A program made the translations under genes and the position numbers. Below are positions 35,624 through 44,311 of a stretch of 64,000 nt of DNA, in pieces. The stretch comes from Myxococcales bacterium 68-20 (lineage in GTDB: Bacteria > Myxococcota_A > Polyangia > Polyangiales > Polyangiaceae), in the NCBI GenBank assembly GCA_001899635.1, contig MKVQ01000005.1:557080-621079 (forward strand), read 5' to 3'. The notes under the pieces are model-generated. The model was not told where the DNA came from, made no database searches, and was given only the letters and a program-made list of their open reading frames with translations. Each line of letters begins with the position of its first letter. Within the stretch, counting starts at the first letter, position 1.

Positions 35624-37543
35624 TCAGGCCTTCGCCGTCGTGAGCGCGGGCTCGCTCTCGAGGAAGCCGTCGACGACCTCGAGCGCGAGCTCGTAGCGCT
35701 CGAGCGGCGGCATGATGTACGCGCCGGCGACGCGCGAGCGGACCGCGGCGAGCATCTCGCGCGCGATGGCGACGCCTTCCTTGCGTGCCTGCGCGCCGGA
35801 GCCGGCCTTGCGCATCCGCTCCCGCACGGCCTCCGGGACCTGCATGCCCGGCACCTCGTTGTGAAGGAACTCCGCGTTGCGGTAGCTCGCGAGCGGCAAG
35901 AGGCCGACGAGCACCGGCAGCCCGAGCGGCGCGATGTCCTCGAGGAACTTCTCGAGCACTGCGGGATCGTAGACCGGCTGGGTCATGACGATCTGGGCTC
36001 CCGCCAGCTTCTTCTGCTTCAAGCGCGCGAGCTCGCGCTCGTAGTTGAGCGCCGCCGGCTCGGCGCCGGTCGCCAGGACGAAGCGCGTCGCGCCCCCGAG
36101 CGCCTTGCCCCCGGGATCGATGCCGTAGTTCAGGCGTGCGGCGAGCTTGAGGATGCCGATCGAGTCGAGGTCATACACGGCCGACGCGTCGGGGAAGTCA
36201 CCCATCTTCGGCGGATCGCCGGTGACGATGACGAGGTTCTTCACCCCGAGCTCGTGCGCTGCGAGCAGGTGCGCGAGCGTGCCGAGAAGGTTTCGGTCGC
36301 GGCCGCAGACGTGGAGGATCGTCTCCATCCCGCACTGCTCCTGCACGCGCATCGCCATGGCGACGTTGCCCATGCGCGCCTGCGCGCGGGCGCCGTCGGC
36401 GATGTTGATCACGTCGACGCCGCCGGCCTTCAGCATCTTCGCCGCGCCGATCGCCTTCGCGAGATCGAGACCGACGGGCGGGTTCACCTCGACGGAGACG
36501 ACGAACTGGCCGCGCGCGATCTTCGCCGCGAGGTCGCTCCGATCGGCGAATGGAACGCATTTGGCTGAGCTCGGCGACTCGGGCGGGTCGGCCGACCAGG
36601 CCTCGAACGACTCTCCGGCTCGGATGACCGCGTCCGACTCTCCTTGCGCCGTCGCGCCGCGCTCGGCCGCGCCGGCCATGCGCGCCGCCGCGGCGATCCG
36701 CCGGACGTGGTCCGGGGTCGTGCCGCAACAACCGCCGACGAGCTTCACGCCGAGCTTGAACATGCGCCGGGCGTAGACGCCGAAGTACTCCGACGTCGAC
36801 ACGTAGACGAGACGCTCGTCGACGCGACGCGGGAGGCCTGCGTTCGGGACCGCCCACACGGGGATGCCGAGCTCGAGCATCGGGGTGATCGCCTCGAGGA
36901 CGTTCATCGGGCCGTCGCAGCAGTTGACGCCGACGACGCTCGCGCCCCACTCGCGCATCAGCCGCGCGATCTCCGCCGAGCTCGTCCCATCGGCCATGCG
37001 GCTCCGCTCGTCGACGGACGCGGATGCGATGACCGGGATCTTGCCCCCGGCCGCCGCGACCGCGCTCTCGATCGCGATCCGGAGCTCGTTCGTCTGCCGG
37101 AACGTCTCGACGAGGATGCCGTCGACACCGGAGTCGACCAACACGCTCGCCTGCTCGTGGAGCGCAGCGCGGACCTTCGAGAGGTCATCCGGCAGGGCCT
37201 CGCCGAGGAAGTAGCCCGACGGTCCGAGCGCGCCGACCACGAACGCCTTCGCGCCGGCGGCGTCGCGAGCGACCTTCACTGCCGCCTCGTTGAGCTCCTT
37301 CACCTTCGTGGCGAGCCCGTACTTCTCGAGGCGCATCGCGTTCGCGCCGAACGTGTTCGTCTCGAGCACCTGCGCGCCGGCGCGCACGTAGTCCTCGTGG
37401 ACCTTACGGATCACCTCGGGTTTGGAGACGCAGAGCTCCTCGAGGCACGCATTGTGGAGAATGCCACGCTCGAAGAGCTGCGAGCCCATGGCGCCGTCGA
37501 CGACGAGCGGGCCCCCTTCGAGTGCTTCGAGCAGCCTGGCCAT
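35624..37543 (-). CDS. Fused homocysteine S-methyltransferase / 5,10-methylenetetrahydrofolate reductase
   Basis: A 639-residue two-domain enzyme. The N-terminal half (1-290) is a homocysteine S-methyltransferase (MetH/BHMT-like) with zinc ligands GVNC (Cys208) and GGCCG (Cys272, Cys273) and the VDGAMGS start. The second half (about 330-630) is a MetF-type reductase with VSVEVNPP, TGDPPKMGDFP and MTQPVYDP, which bind FAD and folate. Thus it could make methyl-THF and pass methyl groups to homocysteine in methionine synthesis, as in YitJ of Bacillus. The order matches YitJ. Cytoplasmic. Confidence 0.93.
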   Translation of the reverse strand: MARLLEALEGGPLVVDGAMGSQLFERGILHNACLEELCVSKPEVIRKVHEDYVRAGAQVLETNTFGANAMRLEKYGLATKVKELNEAAVKVARDAAGAKAFVVGALGPSGYFLGEALPDDLSKVRAALHEQASVLVDSGVDGILVETFRQTNELRIAIESAVAAAGGKIPVIASASVDERSRMADGTSSAEIARLMREWGASVVGVNCCDGPMNVLEAITPMLELGIPVWAVPNAGLPRRVDERLVYVSTSEYFGVYARRMFKLGVKLVGGCCGTTPDHVRRIAAAARMAGAAERGATAQGESDAVIRAGESFEAWSADPPESPSSAKCVPFADRSDLAAKIARGQFVVSVEVNPPVGLDLAKAIGAAKMLKAGGVDVINIADGARAQARMGNVAMAMRVQEQCGMETILHVCGRDRNLLGTLAHLLAAHELGVKNLVIVTGDPPKMGDFPDASAVYDLDSIGILKLAARLNYGIDPGGKALGGATRFVLATGAEPAALNYERELARLKQKKLAGAQIVMTQPVYDPAVLEKFLEDIAPLGLPVLVGLLPLASYRNAEFLHNEVPGMQVPEAVRERMRKAGSGAQARKEGVAIAREMLAAVRSRVAGAYIMPPLERYELALEVVDGFLESEPALTTAKA

Positions 37544-37735
37544 GCTGCGGGAAGTAGCGCGCTCTGCACGCGAAACGCAAGCAGGGATCCGCGGCCCGGC
37601 CCCGTCGCCGAGGCTCCTCCACGTCGCCTTTGCGGGCGCGAGCGTGCCCCCACCCCTCTATTAGCTGCCGCTAGCTGCCGCCGGGCGGCCGATGCGGGCC
37701 CGCAGCACCACTATCGCGTATATAGTCGCCAGGGG

Positions 37736-39397
37736 ATGGTCGACACGAAGCGCGCCGAAGGCGCACCTCTGCCGGTGCTTGGGGCGACCACTGCGGGTGG
37801 TTGGGGCGCAGCCCCGAGCTCGTCGCTCGCCGAGCTCACCCGTGCGCTGCCGGACATCCGCTCGAGCAGCGACCCGGCCGATCGCGTCGCCTATGCTCGA
37901 GACCTCTGGCCTCGCCACCACCTCGCGGTGAGGGCCGGCAACGTCGCCGAACACCGCCCCGCCGGCATCGTGTGGCCCGAGTCGACCGAGGAGGTCGCGC
38001 GGATCATCCGCTGGGCTCACGACACGGAGACGCCCGTCGTCCCGTTCGGGGCAGGCAGCGGCGTGTGCGCGGGCGTGCTCCCGACGAAGCGGATGATCGT
38101 GCTCGACCTGAAGCGAATGGCGCGGTGGCGCCGGCTCGACGAGCGCGCACGCACGCTCGACGTCGAGGCCGGTCACATGGGCTTGCCGCTCGAGGAAGAC
38201 CTGAACCGGCGTGGACTCACGCTCGGGCACTTCCCCTCCTCCATCCTCTGCAGCACCGTCGGCGGATGGGTCGCGGCGCGGAGCGCGGGTCAGTGCTCCG
38301 GCAAGTACGGCAAGATCGAGGACATGGTGCTCGCGCTCGAGTGCGTGACGGGCACCGGCCAGATCGTCACTCTCCGTCATCGCACGAGCGGCCCGAACCT
38401 CGTCCCGCTCGTGGTGGGGAGCGAGGGCACGCTCGCGGTGGTCACGAGCGCGACGCTTCGCCTCCATCCGAAGCCGCCGCGGCGCGCCTTCGCGGCGTTC
38501 TCGTTCCCGACGACCGAGCACGGCTGGGAGGCGATGCGCGCGATGTTCCAGGCCGGCCTCCGGCCCGCGGTCGCGCGCCTCTACGATCCGTTCGACGCGA
38601 TGCTCGCGCGACGAGGCGCAGTGAAGAAAGGCGGCGCCGACTCCGGCGGGACACCCGGTCTCGGAGCAGCGGCATTGCGCAATCTCCTCCGCCGGCCCGG
38701 CGCGATCAACGAGCTGCTCGAGGGGTCGTTCGGCAGCGCCGTCCTCGGCGGCTCGCTCCTCATCGTGATCTTCGAGGGCGAAGGCGATGCGCCGGACCAG
38801 GATCTCGACCGCGCGCGCGCGCTCCTCGAAGGACCGGCGATGAAGGCGCGCTACGAGGGCGAGGGCCCGGCGCAGAAATGGCTCCTTCACCGATACTCGG
38901 TGAGCTACCGGCAGGCGCCCGTGTTCGCGGCCGGGCTCTTCTCCGACACGATGGAGGTGGCAGCGCCGTGGTCGAAGCTCGGCGCGCTCTACGACGGCGT
39001 GCGTCGCGCGCTCGGCGCCCACGTGTTCGTCATGGCGCACATGAGCCACGCCTACCCGGACGGCTGCTGCATCTACTTCTCGTTCGCAGGCACTGCCGGG
39101 TCGGCCGAGCCGGGGCGCGAGGGCTGGGACGCGCGCTGCGAGGCAACGTACGATCGCGCCTGGCGTGCCGCGCTGGCGGCGGCGGTCGAGGCGGGGGGCA
39201 CGCTCGCGCACCACCACGGCGCTGGACGCTCGAAGGCCCCGCGCCTCTCTTCGGAGCTCGGCGACGCCGGCGTCGCCACGGTGAAGGCGCTGATGCGAGC
39301 GTTCGATCCGAAGGGGATCTTGAACCCGGGAAATCTCGTCCCGGACGCTCCGACGCCCTACGTCGACGACGCGCATCCGAAAGCGGTGGTCGAATGA
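37736..39397 (+). CDS. FAD-linked oxidase, alkylglycerone-phosphate synthase (AGPS)-like
   Basis: A 553-residue flavoprotein of the vanillyl-alcohol oxidase superfamily. The FAD site is VVPFGAGSGVCAGV (about 101-114); LTLGHFPSSILCSTVGGWVA (about 161-180) and SGKYGKIED match AGPS strongly, and the C terminus has HHHGAGRSKAP as in AGPS active sites. AGPS swaps the fatty acyl chain of acyl-DHAP for an alcohol to make ether lipids, which myxobacteria contain. A glycolate/D-lactate oxidase is the alternative. A dispersed repeat inserted at residues 16-27 (GATTAGGWGAAP) sits in its N terminus. The next gene overlaps its stop (ATGA). Confidence 0.85.
   Translation: MVDTKRAEGAPLPVLGATTAGGWGAAPSSSLAELTRALPDIRSSSDPADRVAYARDLWPRHHLAVRAGNVAEHRPAGIVWPESTEEVARIIRWAHDTETPVVPFGAGSGVCAGVLPTKRMIVLDLKRMARWRRLDERARTLDVEAGHMGLPLEEDLNRRGLTLGHFPSSILCSTVGGWVAARSAGQCSGKYGKIEDMVLALECVTGTGQIVTLRHRTSGPNLVPLVVGSEGTLAVVTSATLRLHPKPPRRAFAAFSFPTTEHGWEAMRAMFQAGLRPAVARLYDPFDAMLARRGAVKKGGADSGGTPGLGAAALRNLLRRPGAINELLEGSFGSAVLGGSLLIVIFEGEGDAPDQDLDRARALLEGPAMKARYEGEGPAQKWLLHRYSVSYRQAPVFAAGLFSDTMEVAAPWSKLGALYDGVRRALGAHVFVMAHMSHAYPDGCCIYFSFAGTAGSAEPGREGWDARCEATYDRAWRAALAAAVEAGGTLAHHHGAGRSKAPRLSSELGDAGVATVKALMRAFDPKGILNPGNLVPDAPTPYVDDAHPKAVVE
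37781..37815. repeat. Copy of the dispersed GGGGCTGCGCCCC...CCCGCAGTGG repeat, inverted
   Basis: Read on the minus strand this is GGGGCTGCGCCCC followed by AACCACCCGCAGTGGTCGCCCC, matching the 7442-7509 cluster almost base for base. It lies within the N-terminal coding part of the AGPS-like gene and adds about 12 residues in frame. Confidence 0.8.
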
Positions 39398-39885
39398 GCT
39401 TCGAGATCGATCACGCGAGCCTTCTCGTTCGTGTTCCCGGCGCTGCTACGCTTGCCTCGATCGAGCGTGCGCTCGCGAGCGCGGACCTCACGCTCGGCAT
39501 CGACATCGCTGACCTCTCCGTGGGCGACTGGCTCGCTCGCGGCGCACCGGGAGCACCGAGCTCGTTCGCCGACCCGGCCGATCATCTCGTCGCAGGCCTC
39601 ACCGCCACACTGGCGAACGGCTCGGCCACGATCGACGTTCGCCCGTCACCGCGGCGCGCGGTCGGCCCCGATCTCGTCGCGCTGCTCGTCGGCTGTCACG
39701 AACGTTTCGCGTCGATCGATCACGTCTGGCTGCGCGTCCACCCGAAGACCGGCGCCCGCCGCGTCGCGCTGCCCACCGAGCACCTCGATCTCGATCCGCC
39801 CGTCTCGAGCGAGGAGGCCGCGCTCCTCGACGCGATCGCACGCGAGCTCGCTCGTCAGGCGGAACACGAGGAAGAGAGAGATTGA
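39394..39885 (+). CDS. Short FAD-binding-domain-related protein, companion of the AGPS-like enzyme
   Basis: A 163-residue protein whose start overlaps the AGPS-like stop codon (ATGA). It resembles a trimmed FAD-binding domain: GPDLVALLVGCHERFASIDH followed by VWLRVHPK mirrors GPNLVPLVVGSEGTLAVVTS and TLRLHPK of the neighbour, and the start (SFEIDHASLLVRVPGAATLA) fits the first strand of the domain. The FAD-contacting Gly-rich loop is not visible. It could be a non-catalytic subunit (GlcE-like) or decaying paralog. No known family beyond this. Confidence 0.65.
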   Translation: MSFEIDHASLLVRVPGAATLASIERALASADLTLGIDIADLSVGDWLARGAPGAPSSFADPADHLVAGLTATLANGSATIDVRPSPRRAVGPDLVALLVGCHERFASIDHVWLRVHPKTGARRVALPTEHLDLDPPVSSEEAALLDAIARELARQAEHEEERD

Positions 39886-39892
39886 GCGGGAA

Positions 39893-39962
39893 GGTCGGAA
39901 GGAAATATTCAATGATCCTTCCCGTCTTCCCGCCTTCCTGTTCTCTCGCTCGTTCGCCGAGC
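39893..39962 (+). repeat. Terminator-like repeat element, copy 1
   Basis: Starts with an imperfect hairpin (GCGGGAAGGTCGGAAGGA against TCCTTCCCGTCTTCCCGC around an AT-rich loop) immediately after the 39394 gene, then GCCTTCCTGTTCTCTCGCTC and GTTCGCCGAGCG. The second half recurs as a direct repeat at 40101-40150. Likely the terminator of the preceding gene. Confidence 0.75.
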
Positions 39963-40100
39963 GCGTGAGCTCGAGCGAGAGACCGCGTTCGTGGCGCGGG
40001 CGCGCAGCCGGGGCGAACGCGCGCGACGAGGCGTCTGCGACGACGGCGGGACGTGCGAGCTCGAACAGGAAGGAGGAACGACCGGATCGGAATTGATCAA

Positions 40101-40150
40101 CGATCCTTCCCGCCTTCCCGCCTCCGTGTTTCCTCGCTCGTTCGCCGAGC
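40101..40150 (+). repeat. Terminator-like repeat element, copy 2
   Basis: CGATCCTTCCCGCCTTCCCG then a CTCGCTCGTTCGCCGAGCG end, about 85 percent identical to copy 1. A 5' stem partner is weaker here. Related to the terminators at 4313 and 29731. Confidence 0.7.
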
Positions 40151-40259
40151 GAAGGAGCTCGAGCCGGAACGCGAAGTGAAAGAGAGCAGAGCGCGGCGCT
40201 TCACCCGTTCACCTCATCACTCGACGCTGAGGCTCGCGGGTTGCCGCACGGGGCATTGC

Positions 40260-40721
40260 ATGAACAGGCCGGTGCCGTTCGTCCGAACCAACGTCGCGTG
40301 CGCGCTCTTCGCGGTCACGTCGCTGTGGCTCGCGTCCTGCGGTGACGACGGCGTCAACTGCGAGATCGACGCAGTCTTCACGGATCAGCAGCAGGCCGAG
40401 ATTCGGCGAGCCGCCGACGACTGGAACAAGCTCACCGTCCGCGACGTGACGTTCGCGCCCGAGGGCGAGGGCGACTGGCTCATCCTCCCCGCCTCCGTGA
40501 CGCTGAACCGCCTCGGATACGCGCAGCGGAAGCGGCGCCTCATCCGAATCAACCCCGTCACTCCGGACGAGCAGATCTATGCAGTCGCGCTCCACGAGCT
40601 CGGACACGCGCTCGGTCTGGGGCACGTCCCCAAGGGCGTCATGGATCCGGATCGACAGACGATCGTCTTCAGCGACGAGGACATGGCCGAGTGCCGGCGC
40701 GTCGGCGCATGCCCGGATTGA
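40260..40721 (+). CDS. Small zincin (metzincin-like) lipoprotein
   Basis: A 153-residue predicted lipoprotein (start at 40260; lipobox LASC) with the full zinc-protease motif HELGHALGLGH at residues 112-122 and a Met (VMDP, 128) in the right place for a Met-turn. The fold before it is that of a compact matrixin/archaemetzincin-like domain. Such small secreted zincins usually cut proteins near the cell surface. No propeptide or Cys switch is seen. It stands alone and converges on the transporter gene. Confidence 0.8.
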   Translation: MNRPVPFVRTNVACALFAVTSLWLASCGDDGVNCEIDAVFTDQQQAEIRRAADDWNKLTVRDVTFAPEGEGDWLILPASVTLNRLGYAQRKRRLIRINPVTPDEQIYAVALHELGHALGLGHVPKGVMDPDRQTIVFSDEDMAECRRVGACPD

Positions 40722-40745
40722 TTGGTCGCGGCGCCGGCCCGCGCG

Positions 40746-42224
40746 TCAGGCGCTCCTGGGCTTCGGGCGCGCGTTCCAGACACGCGTCGAGAGCGCGAGC
40801 CCGATCACGGCGGCGGGGACCATGACCGCCGGCCAGGTCCACCAGTTGCTCGCGTCGCCCTGAAGGGCCTTGCTCGGAAGGACCCTCCCCAGCACGAGCG
40901 CCTCGATGGCAGTGCCGAGGTAGACGCAGCCGTCGATGATGCCGACGACGATACCGACGTTCTTCTTACCGCCGAAGTCCATGCTCGCGGTGCCGGAGAG
41001 CATTCCGTGCACGCCGATGATCGCGAGCGTCATCACCACCACGACCCAGCCGATCGCGCCCGTCGAGAGCGCCGGGAACATGAGGAGCGAGCCGACGATC
41101 ATCACCGCGTAGAGCACACCGGCGACCGGGCCGCGACGCGAGCCGAAGACGCGATCGGAGATCAGCCCCGCAACGACGCCGCCGGTGATGCCGGCCATGC
41201 AGTTGAGCATCCCCCAGTGGTCGTGCACGAACTCGCGCGGCAGCGCGGCGAGCGCAGCCGCGGCGTCCGGTGCGGCCGCGGCCGCCTTCTTCATCGTCGG
41301 CGAGGCGGCGCGGTGCGTCTCCTCCGCGAACGTCTGGTAGTACTGGAGGATCGCGTTGCGGAGGTATCCGCTGCAGAACTCGATCGCCGCGATGGTGATG
41401 ATGGCGGGGTTCTTCACCATCTTCAGCGCGACCTGGGCGAGCGGCAGACGCGGGCCATCGTCGCCCGAGGAGGCGTCGCCGAGGTCGAAGTCCTTGTGCC
41501 CGGCCTCGCCCGGCGTGTCGCGGACGAGGATCAGGTCGAGAGCCGCGAAGACCGCGAGGATGCCAGCGGGGATGAAGAACACCCACTGCACGCTCGTCTT
41601 CTCGACGATGAACTTGCACCAGTCGAACGCGAAGTAGAGGCCGAGCGAGATCAGGATCCCGAAGATGCCGCCGAAGGTCCCTCGCTCACGGAGGTGGAAC
41701 CACGCCGCGTTCACCTTGACGATGGCGACCGCGCCGAAGCTCTGGAAGTACATGTTCGCGGCGTAGAGGAAGCTCAGGATCGGGACGAGCCCCGCCTGCG
41801 CCTCCTTCGGTACCGCGCCGTCCTCCAGCGCGCCCATGACGACGACGCCCATCGCGCAATTCGCCAGCAGCGATCCGATCGCCGAGATCAGGATCGTCTT
41901 CTTCCCTCCCAGCCTGTCCGTCAGCGGTCCGTTGATGAGGAACGCGAAGCCGTAGGTGAGCGTGCCCCAGAAGTAGATGTTCGAGAACTGCGCCTTGTCG
42001 AAGACGATGTTCGTACAGACGCGCAGGTTGTAGCGCCCCATGTAGAGGAACGCGTACGTCAAGCCGACGGGGAACCAGTTGGCGAAGCGACGGCGGAGGA
42101 ACGCCGGCGAGTGCCCGAGGTCGACTCGCGGGAGCCGTCCGACGATGACGATGATCAGCGCGAGGAGCGCAACGATCGGAAGGAGCTCGGAGAGCCAGCC
42201 GGGCATGGCCTCCGGTAATAGCAT
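40746..42224 (-). CDS. MFS transporter of the organophosphate:phosphate antiporter (OPA) group
   Basis: A 492-residue inner-membrane protein with about 12 hydrophobic segments. The first loop NWFPVGLTYAFLYMGRYNLR carries the GlpT/UhpT-type GRYN motif and is followed by WGTLTYGFAFLINGPLTDRLGGKK, the MFS loop 2-3 signature. It should exchange a phosphorylated solute (glycerol-3-phosphate, hexose phosphate) for phosphate; the substrate is not certain. Odd: an Ala-rich loop (AAAAAPDAAAALAALP) in the middle. Two ATG codons, 42224 and 42206, are possible starts. No partner genes. Confidence 0.85.
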   Translation of the reverse strand: MLLPEAMPGWLSELLPIVALLALIIVIVGRLPRVDLGHSPAFLRRRFANWFPVGLTYAFLYMGRYNLRVCTNIVFDKAQFSNIYFWGTLTYGFAFLINGPLTDRLGGKKTILISAIGSLLANCAMGVVVMGALEDGAVPKEAQAGLVPILSFLYAANMYFQSFGAVAIVKVNAAWFHLRERGTFGGIFGILISLGLYFAFDWCKFIVEKTSVQWVFFIPAGILAVFAALDLILVRDTPGEAGHKDFDLGDASSGDDGPRLPLAQVALKMVKNPAIITIAAIEFCSGYLRNAILQYYQTFAEETHRAASPTMKKAAAAAPDAAAALAALPREFVHDHWGMLNCMAGITGGVVAGLISDRVFGSRRGPVAGVLYAVMIVGSLLMFPALSTGAIGWVVVVMTLAIIGVHGMLSGTASMDFGGKKNVGIVVGIIDGCVYLGTAIEALVLGRVLPSKALQGDASNWWTWPAVMVPAAVIGLALSTRVWNARPKPRSA

Positions 42225-42369
42225 TTCTCGGTCGCGGCTGGCTCAGGGTCTCCGCGCTCGGCCGGTCGGAAGTGATGGCCGTGTTCGACACCGGCGTGTG
42301 CGCGAATCGACGCCCGGGCGACACGCACGCCGCGCGCGCCCACATTCGGGAGGCCCGGCGAGGGCTCGT

Positions 42370-43911
42370 CTACTGCGAGAGAAACGCGATCGCCGCGTCG
42401 CGAGCGTCGTCGGGCAGCGAGCGCATCATGACGGGCGGCATGCGGAGGCGGTTGGCCGACCCCATCTTGAGCCGGGCGATCGTCAGGTCCTTCTCCGCGC
42501 GCGTCATCGAGTCGAGGCGCGTGACATCGAACTTCGCGCGGCTGATCGTCTGATCGAGCTTCGGGTTGTGGCACTGGGCGCACGTCTGGACGAGGATCTC
42601 TCGGCCCGAAGCGCCGCTCTTCGGAAGGAAGGTCATCGCCTCGAGCGCGTCGTCGAGGAAGACACGGCGGATGTCGGGGAGGTCCGTCGACTGGCCGGCC
42701 AGGAACTTCTTGTACTCGTCGGTCGCGAACTGGAGCTTGTCCGGGTCCGTGACCTTCACGTCGTGGTAGGGCACGGGGATCGCGTCTCCGGCGAACGCGC
42801 GCGCGAAGAGCGCGTCCCAAGTCGAGCTCTTTCCGCGCGGCGTGTTGATCTCGGGCTGGAGCGAGGAAGAGCTCTCGATCTCGTTCTCGATCGCGCGCGA
42901 GTTGAACCCGTTCGGCTGATTCTGGAACCCCTGCCCCTTCACGAGGTCCTCGAGCGCGCGCCCGTCGGACTTCTGGATCAGCGCCGCCGGGATGCCGCCG
43001 TAGTCCTCCTCGGCGCCGTGCGCGCGGAAGTAGTCCTGCATCAGGGTGAGACCACCGGGGCGGTCGCTCCGGAACCAGTGCGTCCACGGGTCCTCGAGCT
43101 CCTGCATACGCAGGATCATCTTCGAGGAGGGGCCGTCGGGCTGGTGGCAGTGCCGACAGTCGACGAGCGTGTTCTTGAGGTCCTCGTCGTCGTAGACGCT
43201 GAAGCCCTTCCAGTCCTTCTCGATGGCCGGCGTCAGCAGATCGCCGTTCTTGCAGGTGTGATTCGCCTCGCAGGCGATGTCGAACTTGAACAGGTAGAAG
43301 GAGATCTTGCCGGTCTGCCCGTTCGGCGGACGCGCCTGCTCGGCGGCGATCTCGACGAATGTCTCGCCGCGCGCGAAGGTCATGACGACGAAGGCGGGGA
43401 TGCGCGTCGGCTGGCCGGGCGGCGGCGAGAAGATGAACGCGCGCGGGTTGATCGACGAGACGCTGCGGGCGATGAGCGAGCTCGAGTGGGCGAGGAGCGC
43501 GAAGCCCGGGTTGTTGTTCGATCCGTTCGTCCCCCGAGCATCCGTCCGCTTGAAGTCGAGGCCGAGCGCGAGCTGGAGGTCGCCGAGGCTGTTGATCGAC
43601 CGCTTCTCCTTGCAGATTGCGTTCGTCACCGCGTTGAAGTTCGGGTTCCCCTCGATCATCTCTCCGGCGCGAGCGCAGAGCGCATCGTTCTGCGCCGCCC
43701 CACGGAGGAGCCCTTCGAGGGGATCGGGGATGCCCTCCTTCTCCTTCACGCGCGGGTCGTTGTAGTCGGGTAGCTCGGCGCCGGTCTCGGGATCCGTCTG
43801 CTTGCGAACCGCTCCCTTGCGCGGCCGACGCGTCGCCTCCTCGGAGGAGCACGCAGCGGCGAGGGTCGCCGCCGAGAGAACGAGGCCAAGGATCAGGGCG
43901 GAGCGAGTCAT
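42370..43911 (-). CDS. c-type cytochrome lipoprotein with two haem-binding motifs
   Basis: A 513-residue predicted lipoprotein (lipobox AAAC, start at 43911). Two CxxCH haem motifs are visible, CRHCH at 252-256 and CAQCH at 444-448, with PPVMM near the end as a possible axial Met. The spacing is unlike standard diheme peroxidases. The domain before the first haem is a novel-looking 200-residue part. It may be an envelope electron carrier or sensor. No genes for cytochrome maturation or a partner oxidase nearby. The upstream 400 bp is shared with the divergent protease-like gene. Confidence 0.8.
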   Translation of the reverse strand: MTRSALILGLVLSAATLAAACSSEEATRRPRKGAVRKQTDPETGAELPDYNDPRVKEKEGIPDPLEGLLRGAAQNDALCARAGEMIEGNPNFNAVTNAICKEKRSINSLGDLQLALGLDFKRTDARGTNGSNNNPGFALLAHSSSLIARSVSSINPRAFIFSPPPGQPTRIPAFVVMTFARGETFVEIAAEQARPPNGQTGKISFYLFKFDIACEANHTCKNGDLLTPAIEKDWKGFSVYDDEDLKNTLVDCRHCHQPDGPSSKMILRMQELEDPWTHWFRSDRPGGLTLMQDYFRAHGAEEDYGGIPAALIQKSDGRALEDLVKGQGFQNQPNGFNSRAIENEIESSSSLQPEINTPRGKSSTWDALFARAFAGDAIPVPYHDVKVTDPDKLQFATDEYKKFLAGQSTDLPDIRRVFLDDALEAMTFLPKSGASGREILVQTCAQCHNPKLDQTISRAKFDVTRLDSMTRAEKDLTIARLKMGSANRLRMPPVMMRSLPDDARDAAIAFLSQ

Positions 43912-44311
43912 CGCCCGAGTATAGGAGCAACGATGGTGCCGAGTCGTCCGCGGGTCGGACTTCACGCGAGCGGCGACGAACGACGCGCGACGCTCCTCAT
44001 TCACGCCCTCCGTGCGCCGTAAAACCGACGAACACACAACGACGCTGATGGATCACGCGAGTCGAGTCGGCGATGGAGTCCGATGTCGGCAGGCCGAAGG
44101 TCTGGGGAGAAGGTGATCCAGCAAGCGAGGGCCCCGAGCATCGCGATCGAATCGATCATACGCCGAGCTGCACACCGTCTCCCACTCAGTGATTTCCGGG
44201 AGATCCGCGCTGCGCTGCCCTCCTCGGAGCCCTGCAGCCCAATGGCCTCGATGATGCATATGACTCAGCCGACACGGGAGCTGCCCTCTTCCCCGCTGGA
44301 GGCCCAATCCA
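43912..44311. other. Divergent intergenic region
   Basis: About 400 bp between the cytochrome gene (minus) and the protease-like gene (plus). It must hold both promoters; AT-richer stretches occur near 44145-44160. GGAGG is 9 bases before the 44312 ATG. No RNA or repeat noticed. Confidence 0.6.

Larger units (their letters stand above)
39886..40259. other. Repeat-bearing intergenic region
   Basis: About 370 bp without a gene between the AGPS companion and the zincin. It contains the two direct repeat copies of the terminator-like element (39893-39962 and 40101-40150) separated by about 140 bp of GC-rich sequence, and the upstream region of the zincin gene. No other structure noticed. Confidence 0.7.

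Noticed and set aside
42079..43773. 564-codon plus-strand frame opposite the cytochrome gene
   Set aside because: Shadow of a real gene with two CxxCH motifs and a lipobox.
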